The notes beneath the pieces are model-generated. The model made no database searches. It was given only the letters and a program-made list of their open reading frames with translations, and was not told where the DNA came from. The position numbers and the translations under genes are program-made. From assembly GCA_002205965.3 (NCBI GenBank), contig NADL03000705.1:186001-250000 (forward strand): DNA of 64,000 bases. The letters run 5' to 3'. The stretch's first letter is position 1. Every line of letters starts with the position of its first letter. The stretch is from Kappaphycus alvarezii (Eukaryota; Rhodophyta; Florideophyceae; Gigartinales; Solieriaceae). Below, piece by piece: positions 55,067 to 64,000 of the stretch.

Positions 55067-56454
55067 ATGATCGAGATGAACGTCTTAACGTATCCCAACG
55101 CACACGCCCCTTTCGATACATGGGGTCAAGATCATCAAACCTTACTTTCTTTTCTCGTCGCTGTTCTTTCAACCATTCTCGCTTATCAGGCTACGTCCAT
55201 CATATTCGATCTCATCCTCGGCCGAAAACCGCGAGGCGAGGCAAACATCACAGATTTCGGTCTTCTTCTACTCGCTGAGGAATTGTCTCCTTTGTCTATC
55301 GCCGCAAATGTCTTTGGCAGCCCTACTCTCGCAAAAGTTAGAACTCAAGGACGTTTTCTTGTCGGACTGTCACCTGACCAGGATGAAGAGGAAACTATCA
55401 TCCGCAAGCCAGTCCCCCGCCGCCTGTCAGCGAAGCTGCTTATCCTGGTTATTTCTATCCCCCTTGTTAATCTTATCGCGGTCATAATCACTTTGGAAAG
55501 AGATAGGGAGGTCACTTTCGGAACCGCTAACTTTGGCGGAATCGCCCTCGGTATTAATGACGATATGTCGGTCATCGAGAGAAATAACCATGACAGTTAT
55601 TGTGCGAAGCTCCAAACGAGTTTTGGTAAGGGAGAAACAGACGTTGCAGAGTTTTTCTCATGTCTATATGTGCTGATCTCTGGAGCCGGACCTGAGGCCA
55701 TCCCAGGCACCCTCGTGATGAGCAGCTCTACCAGGGAAGACGCTCCATTTTCTTCAATTCTTCTCGAATACACCTTTACTGATCCTACGTCTGACACGGC
55801 GTTAGTTTTGCGATCTATTACACATATCGATGTTGGTGTTCGCAAGGCTTCCTACAGACTTTTCTCTTTCCTCACTGTGGAGCAGGGACAGATTCTATTT
55901 GAACAAACTGTGCAGCAATTCCTGCGAAACTACGACTCAAATGTAACAAGTGAAGTGGAGGTGCAACAATTTCCTTCACGTGCAGGTATCATCCCCAGAT
56001 GGAGGATTTCGCAAGGAATGCAGATAGTTACTGGTCCTCTGAATTGATGGCAATGCTTCAGAGTGCGCTGCTTCCTATAACCGTGGTTGCTTCGGAGCAG
56101 AAGAATTTCATCGACTTGTCGGGATCGCAGTCGTCTCAAATTGAGCAACTGAGTACAGTACCAATGGACAACTTACCTCTTTTGATTCGGAGGCGGAGTT
56201 TTGTAAGTTTGGCTGCGTTGTGTATTGTGGTGGCAGTGGTGGCTGTGATCCGGGTCATTATCAGGCTCCTGACGAATAATGACATCCACCAAGGCATCGA
56301 AATGATTATGAAGGACCTACTACATGTAAAGGCCTGCGACTCGATTCTTCAGAATCGTGTCTTCGTGCACTACGGCAGCCAGGGCGGCACTACATTTTAC
56401 TGGGCGGGGGAGATCGATAGTAACGTCAATGTAGATAATGATTTGTTCAAATAA
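55067..56454 (+). CDS. Novel three-transmembrane protein, tandem paralogue 1; one frameshift
   Basis: I do not recognise this family. From ATG 55067 the protein has TM1 (LLSFLVAVLSTILAYQATSI), a charged loop of about 75 residues, TM2 (LLILVISIPLVNLIAVIITL), a luminal or extracellular domain of about 220 residues with two cysteines near its start that pair in position with the paralogue, and TM3 (SLAALCIVVAVVAVIRVIIR) followed by a short conserved tail (NNDIHQGIEMIMKDLL). The frame beginning at 54812 carries TM1, TM2 and most of the ectodomain up to about 56,000. The rest is one frame away (55999-56454), consistent with one missing base. The start at 55067 is chosen because the paralogue begins at the equivalent point. 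Combined length is about 460 aa. A receptor or lineage-specific surface protein is possible but unproven. Confidence 0.72.
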
Positions 56455-57735
56455 ACCTCATCACAATGTGAATAGTTCAAAGGTCAGCGCCCTCTTCCAG
56501 TTTCTAAAGGACTGTACATCTTTCGAGAGATGACTGAAAGAATTTAGAATTTGGAAGCTACACAGAACTTGGTCCAGGATATCACTCGTTGAGATTGGAT
56601 AAGCGAGGGAGGGATGATCTCGCCTTCGCCGATATAAGGGATGAAAGCGTAGAAATACATCTCTCTATGCAGCAAGGCAAAGCTTTTTGGATAGAAATCT
56701 TCCTTCAGGATACAGTCAAACTTTGCAGCGATTGCTGCGACTTGTGGAAACCTCGCATGGAGAAGTGTTTCAGCCACGCTAATGGTCGCCACTTAGCGAG
56801 GACCTAGTAGAGATGGCAAAGATTCGAAAAGGACCCATGGGATGCTGAGTAGCACCGCAAAGAGACTATTGCGGGCATGCATTGTCAACTGTCAGATCCA
56901 AACACCGAATATTGGTTTGACTGCAAGATCACGTGACTAAACTACTCTACCAAACAAAATCATCCTGTGGCTGAAAACAAGACCAACTGTGCAATTACAT
57001 ACAATCTAATAAGGGAAAATCCATTTCCTTGTGCCCCACCAACTTAGCAGTATGACTAATTCCATCCCATGACTGGTTCGGTAGAAAAAAGAGCCCTCCA
57101 CGTCATGGAGTTGCCAGCCGCTTAAAAAGAATCTAGGAAAGAGGAGCACAGTATGAGCTCTTGACAAAGTTCGAATACCCAATGTCGGCTGCCCGATCAC
57201 TGTTACCGCCCTATCAAAAGTTCCGGTACCTTCGAGGGCCACTGCTTCTAATTCTCTTAAGGAGAGTTTTGCTGAACGAGAAAAGCAGCACAAAGTTGTA
57301 TCACTAATCTTGAAATTTGTGGCGTAAACAACTGCAATATCTGGAAATAGCCTTTCCCTCATAGGAATCAAATATGTCTGTTCTAAACAATATTCCCACT
57401 AGAGAGGTGGAAACAATGACATCCTGGCGACGTGTTCTTTTTCGATACAAACGCCATGAGCGCGCATTACATTATTCAGAAAATACTCAAAAGTCATTTC
57501 ATCTTGGCATCAAGAAAGCAGGGACCACAACACGCCTCAACTATGAATCTGCTCTTTTTGGTCAGGTCCGACGTCCTGATAATGTCAATCCATCGTGAGG
57601 TTGCACCGAGGTTTCTATTGAAGTTATTAAATGAATTTACAGGAATTCGTATGTCCAAATTGGTCACTATCAAACGGAATCGAATTCCACCGTGACCTTC
57701 GCTGCGCATTTCCGAGTCCGGAGTGAGGGCGAAAA
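56455..57735. other. Spacer between the tandem paralogues
   Basis: About 1.3 kb with no clear gene. A 121-codon minus-strand ORF (57006-57371) and overlapping plus-strand ORFs (57374-57695) lack domains. The spacer must hold the 3' end of the first gene and the promoter of the second. Confidence 0.45.
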
Positions 57736-59153
57736 ATGTCAATCAGGGACAATCTGATCGCCTACGGGGCACCCGCGTTGCCGTGGTATGCTCAAGAGAT
57801 AGATATTACCGTGCTCAATGCATTGGTCATTGCAGTATTAGCTACCTTGTTCTCCTACCAAGCTAGCGCGATTCTTACCGACGTTGGCTTTGGCATCAAG
57901 AGGAGGGGAATTTCAAGAGCAAGTGATCTGCACATTGCTCTTCTTACTCGACAATCCACCCGCTTGCAATACTCAATAATGCTCTGAGAAAGGACTGGCT
58001 CACAAGGAAATACTACCACGGTGACATACCTCCCGATACAGCAATTTTACGGGACGGACAGAAGATAAGGACCAGAGTCCTGTTGAAACTTGCGTTCTTG
58101 CTTGTCATTGCACCCCTCATCAATACAGCTGCTGTATTTCTCACGGGGGAAGTTGAAACTGTGTTATCGTTCAAAGACGCTGAGTTCGAAGGACTAGGTT
58201 TTGGAGTGAACAAAGACTTGTCTGTCGTTGATGGAAGTCGAATCTCGGAGCTCTGCTTGCGTAGTGACATTGATTTGAAGCCCTCGGATGTGGAACTGGC
58301 GCAATTTAACGTGTGTCGCAATCCACCTGGACTCGTGATTCATTCTGAACCTCGAGGTTTGGTATCCTTCTCAATACTTTTAAATTCCTCCATTGACCTC
58401 AAGGTGCAAATCGGATTGGTTGAGGTGTGGTCAGGTAACACCGCCACACTATTTGTGAATGATACAGTTTTCTTAGTGAGGCCGACGCTGTCAAGAGACA
58501 ATTTGGAGGATTTAGTTAACACGGGAATCGAGAGAGTGTCTGCTCTGTGCGGCAGCTCGGTTGACCCAGGAAGGGGATTGAGAAATGCATCTGCAGGTGC
58601 TAGCCCCAATATTGAAGGAGTTGGTGCGCGCCAGGCCGCACTTGATAGCTTTCGTGAAATAGTGCATGAGAGATCCATTGACTGTGAACCGACAGATGAT
58701 CCCACTGAGGCGGCGTTTCAGATTTTGCGGGACTTGGACCAATTCTTGACCTTTGTGAGCACGGACTCTTTGCTACTTTCAACTATTGACGGTAATATCC
58801 CACCACAAATCAACTACGTACGAAGGGACTCGCTACCTTTCTTAAAACGCAGACGGCGGATCCTCGGTGTACCCTTACTTGCGATAATGACAGGGGCCCT
58901 CTTGTTGCTGAGGTTTATGACAGGTGGTCTGTTGAATAATGACGTTGCAATTGGAATTGAGGCTATGACACGGAATTATTTGGGTTTTCACTGGTGGGAA
59001 TCCATGCTGACCAAGGAAGGCCAGCGAGTGTGGTACGGAAAGAAATATCAGGATGGGACGTGTGCGCATTACGGGTTGAAGAGGGATGGGATGAAAGAAG
59101 TCGAGGAATTTAGAGGTGGCGTGATAGGCAGTGACATTAACGCAAGCCCCTGA
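57736..59153 (+). CDS. Novel three-transmembrane protein, tandem paralogue 2; one frameshift
   Basis: Paralogue of the gene at 55067. From ATG 57736: TM1 (VLNALVIAVLATLFSYQASA), a loop, TM2 (LAFLLVIAPLINTAAVFLTG), then a region parallel to paralogue 1 (GLGFGVNKDLSVVDGSR against GIALGINDDMSVIERN). Two early ectodomain cysteines follow, then TM3 (LLAIMTGALLLLRFMTGGLL) preceded by an arginine cluster (FLKRRRR), and the tail LNNDVAIGIEAMTRNYLG, which mirrors NNDIHQGIEMIMKDLL. The N-terminal frame ends at 57987 and the rest is one frame away, joined near 57,955-57,965 by one missing base next to a C3 run. Length is about 472 aa. The ectodomain is much more diverged than the membrane segments. Function unknown. 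Confidence 0.74.
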
Positions 59154-60930
59154 AGCATGCAAGACTTGTGGAAGGCTACCTATTCAGCAAAGCAAATCAC
59201 CTGCACAGTGCTTTCCAATAAACAAGATTCGCTACAATGCAGTTCCTGGTCGGATCACTGGGTATAAGCAGACTCGAACCATTTTTTCATTGCGTAGCTA
59301 AACTCGAAGGGGAGCGTCACAACGTATTCTCCTGTACTACGACGGTGACTTCGTAACTCGCACTCCACTTAAACGCTCCAAGGAAAGCGCCATCCTACGA
59401 AGACACACTGCATCATTGGCAACATGCAACGCCGTTTGGTAGCTAACTACTTTAGAAGAAACTTTCCGTCAATGTGTATCTGGGGTAATTGGTATTGCGT
59501 GGTGGGCAAGATGGGGTAAATGTGGGGTGATTCAATAATAATATAAAATATTATTTGAAAGATATGGTCGGTTGTGGCCCGGAATATCCTACAGGGTGCC
59601 CAGTAATACCTCTGAAATTACCCTAAAAAGCCGGTTCAAGCCCCCTCCAGCAGACAGGCTGCGATGGACATTACGGTCGCGGCAGCGTGCCTGAGCAAGT
59701 ACCGCACGGACCTTACCATATGCCTCCATTGCCCTAACAGCTAAGTTCCGCGCGACGTTGGTTAGCACCCTATAAGCGTCCGGGTGCCACCCTCCGAGAG
59801 TAGAATTGCAACAAAAGAATCATGGGCGTGGGCAAGATGCTTGGATACGTGGTAATACTAATACAGTACATACATTGTATGCCCGACTCGTTCGTTTGTG
59901 CGTTTATAGCCAATCGTTAGTAAGCCAACCCAATGTCCCCTCTCTGCGGCACAGAATAGGCACCATACACCCCTGAAGATCATTTGGCCTCTGTCAATCA
60001 AACTGTCAGCGGTAATAGTTGTGAGAGTCTCGTAACCACCTCGCCCAAGGCTTCGGTTGTGGAAGTGTCAATTTACAGTACAGTATTGTTGTCAGGAGAA
60101 CTGTAATGCATACTACAGTACCGCCATCGTGCGGCATGTCGATCAAATGTAGTACAGTATGATCCCTTGTCACAGGACACGGCAGCTCACAGGAGCAAGG
60201 TAGGAGTTCCAAGCCAGAACAAGTTTTTACTGTCGCAGGTTCGATGATCATCCTCTGATCGGATGTGTGCTCCTGATACTTCTGCCTATATAGAGTGACA
60301 CTCGCTGTCGGTCCCTACTCAATTGCATTGTAGTGACTTGACAATCTTGCCTTAATCGTAGATGTACGACCTTTTGAAGAGTCTTATTAAATGCAGAGCA
60401 ACAACCAGATTACTGATCCGATCGAACAATTGACACGGCATACTGTATAAATCGCGCGGCACTGGCTTTCTGCTCCTCCCCTCTCGTAGTCATTACGGAA
60501 AAAAAGCAGCGTTTAACTATCGTTTCCCCGTTGATGTGTTCAGCCCCGACCCCTATCTGACATATAGAATTTATTTCACCTACCCCGTCTATATCCCCAA
60601 CTACACGGAACTCTACCCCTAACGCGCGTTACTGGTCAACACTACCAGTTGCACGCGCAGTAGTGGATAGCGTAGACTAGTAAACACGACATTTTGGATT
60701 CTTTTGCGGTCTCATTGTCGCATTTTGTGGTTTTCCTACATTGCGTTTATCTCTGTAGTCTGTACTGTTACAAGCTTTTTGTTGGAGAACATTGCGCCGA
60801 TCCTATCGTCAACCATAGCTCCAGCTTCTATTTTCAAGTTTAAGTTCACGATCGAAAAGCTCATGAAGAAGATTACGACATCTTCATTTCAAGACGAGCC
60901 GGTTATCTCTAGCTGAAAAGTTTACTTTAG
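59154..60930. other. Intergenic region with GTAC-type tracts
   Basis: About 1.8 kb, no supported gene. CAGTA/TACTG-type tracts occur near 60,073-60,090 and 60,150-60,160. A 70-codon plus-strand ORF at 60704-60916 has a hydrophobic start but no recognised domain. Confidence 0.4.
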
Positions 60931-61881
60931 GATTCTTTTTCCCGCAGACTGGAACAAGTGGATCAAGCTTTGATGCATTTTTTACTCCACCGGACGCAGA
61001 AGATATCGCGTAGTGTATCAAGGATCTTCCATCGTCGCCGGCTCAGCATTTTCATGAAGTTTTCTTCAACATGCCTATATTTCCCATATTGATATTGACT
61101 GGTATTGGTTCGTTTTACGTTTTCGCAGACATTACGGATGATTTTACAAATATTTTAGCCTACAGAGATATTAATTACAAAAATGCGTGTTCAGTCGCTT
61201 ATTAAGCTCGGTTTCCTCTCGAAAGTCGATGGAAATCATGCTCAAAGTGTTTTCGACAAATTTAAGCAGAACAGAGGATCTGCAAATTCGGTCTTGAATC
61301 CTGGACCCAGTTGTAACGAAAAACCGCTCCTTCGGAGCATCTTGGCTACCGCTGTGATAATGATGGGCAAGAATATTCGCGCAAAGCAAGGTGCGATATG
61401 AAAATGTTCAAGGAATATGAGATTACTGGAAACCCGGATCAAGAATTTTCCGAAACACTCTATATGCTCGCTAATATCTTATATCACTCAGAAAGCCGAC
61501 TAATCCGTTACTATTCTCGACAATGCTGCCAGGAAATTATTTTTCGAGATTTTTGACGATAATATGAGATATAAAGAAGTGGATAAAGTCATGATAAGTG
61601 AATATGTTTCGGATGAAAGGAAGAGTCAGCACTTTCGTAAAGATGATCAAACGGGAGATTGCTTAAGGGAAGCCGTTACCGAATTCCAAGAGTTGGGTCG
61701 CATCCCGATGCAGAATATTATCCCTCAGTGTTATTCATACAACTATAAAAGTATAAGGAGTCATCATTGTGGACTTCACTTGTGGAGAGAGAATTATTTA
61801 CTGCTTTTGTACAGGACCGCGTTTTCTCGGAAAAGGGACGAGGCATGTGCAATTAGTTCTCTATTCATATCGATTTTGTGA
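60931..61881 (+). mobile_element. Copia gag-like fragment, broken
   Basis: The plus strand near 60,950-61,090 reads SSFDAFFTPPDAEDIA, a stop, then HFHEVFFNMPIFPI. This parallels SSTDASLPPLDGKEV and MEKFFNIPIFPVS in gag of the copia element at 46252-52573. Downstream pieces (for example EYEITGNPDQEFSETLYMLA near 61,410-61,470) continue in broken frames. No LTR or pol follows, so this is a remnant. Confidence 0.45.
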
Positions 61882-64000
61882 ATTAACGGAGTGTTGAACC
61901 AATCTAGTCATTTTACACTTTGATTAAAATGCATCTGTTCAAGTATAGTAGTAGAACTATAGTAAGCCTAATGAATTTTTGTTATTGCTTGGAAATATAG
62001 CTGCAAAGCACGGCACAGGACACTTTTCACGAAAATTTTCATGCCTATCTGGTCTTTGAGACCAAAGTAGGGGCACTCTATTGACCACAGAGGAGGACTG
62101 AATGAAGAATAGGTACGTTACTGACAGTACATTACTGAACGTGTTTCTGCACTTCGCTGACAAAACATAGGTACATAAAATGTACTAATCGAATCCTCAC
62201 TGTACCCTATATCAATTTAAGTATCATATCTCAGAACTTCTTGTCATATAATTCAGAAAACTATCCTGACCTGGGTTTATTTCTCCTTCGAAACCTATCT
62301 CAGCATAAAAAAACTTGTAATCAGTAGTTGACCAATTGAAATAAGCTATTAGAATGGTCAAAGGCGTTCACTAGTGTCCTCGCTATAGTTTGGAATGAAT
62401 TTGGTGATTTTGAATATACTTCCTCTGAAGGTTTCGGAGGTTTGCATGTCGGGTTGACCGACCAGGCATAAAATCAATTAAGCACACTGTTACAGTATCT
62501 GTGACAATGCATAAGTGGCTATAATAGTGAAATAATAACGTTCCTGCCTTATTTTTGTATATTTTAATCACTGAACCCATTCCATTAACACTTTAAATAA
62601 AAAAACACTCCCTACCATACGTTAATTTGCTTTCTGCAGTTTAGAATATAGTCTACACACGTGTACTTCAGTGACACGATGGTGCGGCTAGGTTGTTTCA
62701 AATTTGAAAAGACAGATATTTTAAAATCCAAATTTCGTCGGGCCCGTTCTAACATGTGCTATTCATGAACTTTACTCGTCGCGCACTGCGAAAAATAGCA
62801 CAACTATCCCCATTTACATGAAGAGTATCTATATTTATCGTAACGATCCTTGGCAAATTTCCGCTACACTCTTAGGATAACTATACCCATCTCTAGAGTT
62901 AAACTACGGGATACAAAATATCATAGACTGTAGTACTATTGAAAACCAAAAATAAATGTGCTGAATAAAATGAGACCCATCATATGATGAAAGAGCGAGA
63001 ACAATTGGGCTTTCAAGCGAAAAACCCTGAAAAAAGTTTTGCACATCTGTCAGCGACTCATTCAGAACATATCCCCTAATAGATCTTATTGATCTAATCG
63101 CACAATAGTTTATTTTCTTTGGTTTTTAATACTGTTTCCATGTTGTTCCAGGTTAATATGTAATTCTGTACACCGTCATAATCGAGGGTTCCCAAATTGC
63201 CTAAAGGATTTGGCAGGTTTGAATATCATTTCTTTAATCAATTCTGAGCTGATAACATGAAGGCTGTAAATTTCCGCCTATTTTTCTGTACATGAAACTT
63301 TAAATCGCGTTCCACCCCGACGCATAATGTGGAAAATGATGGTCCACAAGACTAGAAATGACGAACCATTTGTGGTCCTCGATTTATTCAAGCACTTAAC
63401 TCAAATCTTTGAATCCAGAAAAGGCGATAGTGGAAGAACCAAGACAACAGAACAGCGTGTCTTTTTAATATATCTAAGGGCTTACCTTCGCTGGTAACAA
63501 AGACAAGCATCCTGTATTTTCAAAAAATCGTTTATAATACATCCATTGTTTAGTTTGTGCCCCATGTGAAGAATATTTTCGTGATAAAAGCCTCATATAG
63601 ATCATTTGATATCCATTTTATACTTTAAAGACATTTTGAGACAACAGAAGATTTCAAATACGAAGCATCGTATAAGTTGATTTTCTTGGCCAAATTTATG
63701 AGTGACTGAGACTGCTACATGTTCAACCAATAATAGAGCAGGGGATGGAGAGTGTGAAACTTCTGAGAAGGTTAGTAGTTTAACAATTCTGGCCCATAGT
63801 ACTTTCAAATAACAAGACGGCTTAGTGTAAAGATATTCATTTATCGTTCATTCTCCAATCCAGTCAGGAAGTATTTTGTATTGTGCAGTTTGCGGCACGC
63901 ATTATTGGAAGGCCATATAAGTGAAAAGTTCCCGGTTTCCCACAGCTAGATAATATTGCACTATACGCTGGGTATTTTCATATATTACAAAATATCCGGG
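61882..64000. other. AT-rich stretch, no gene seen
   Basis: About 2.1 kb of stop-dense AT-rich DNA to the end of the window. ORFs up to 68 codons look like chance. No RNA gene or repeat was recognised. Confidence 0.5.

Noticed and set aside
57006-57371. 121-codon minus-strand ORF between the tandem paralogues
   Set aside because: No domain, and it lies across the likely promoter of the second paralogue.
267-59153. Programmed -1 ribosomal frameshifting as the cause of the uniform breaks
   Set aside because: No slippery heptamers were seen at the sites I inspected closely, and the sites adjoin short homopolymers. Missing-base consensus error is simpler, though ribosome profiling could reopen this.

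Overview
The window looks like nuclear DNA of a red alga, probably a unicellular one. The clearest marker is a phycobilisome rod-linker gene with an N-terminal plastid-targeting extension (1902-3016, +). Such nucleus-encoded linkers occur in red algae, and less often in glaucophytes. Host genes appear intron-poor. No rRNA, tRNA, CRISPR array or bacterial operon was found.

Region 1 (1-12 kb) is GC-rich and carries host genes: a mitochondrial thiamine-diphosphate-type carrier (267-1270, -), divergent from the phycobilisome linker (1902-3016, +); a long gene matching TPLATE, the large subunit of the TSET/TPLATE endocytic adaptor (3961-7311, +); and an unidentified coiled-coil gene (10483-11947, -). 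Each is broken in the assembly. Almost every break is one missing base, often beside a G/C run, which suggests consensus errors rather than dead genes.

Region 2 (12.7-21.8 kb) holds decayed mobile DNA: a Myb/SANT-like transposon-associated pseudogene (12787-13644, +), an unrecognised multi-break gene (14006-15671, +), and a Ty3/gypsy chromovirus on the minus strand (16022-21759) with gag, protease, RT/RNase H, integrase and a chromodomain. Here most breaks are in-frame stops that C-to-T transitions could produce.

Region 3 (21.8-34 kb) mixes AT-rich DNA with a truncated Ty1/copia fragment (23243-24835, +), a degenerate DIRS-like tyrosine-recombinase retrotransposon (about 26008-29560, +), a non-coding element with direct terminal repeats and a TTTAC duplication (31342-33404), and an acidic-protein pseudogene (33668-34109, -).

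Region 4 (34-54 kb) is an AT-rich gene desert with several diverged repeat families, plus a structurally complete Ty1/copia element (46252-52573, minus-strand coding) with two LTRs, a polypurine tract, an imperfect 5-bp target duplication and an extra ORF pair after pol.

Region 5 (55-59.2 kb) holds the most novel host-type genes: two tandem paralogues (55067-56454 and 57736-59153, both +) of a three-transmembrane protein family I do not recognise. The last 5 kb is AT-rich and contains one copia gag-like fragment near 61 kb.

The host genes are functionally unrelated to one another (mitochondrial cofactor transport, light harvesting, endocytosis, unknown membrane proteins), as expected for a eukaryotic chromosome. 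The shared themes are transposon decay and a recurring TACTG/CAGTA pentamer in intergenic DNA and LTRs.
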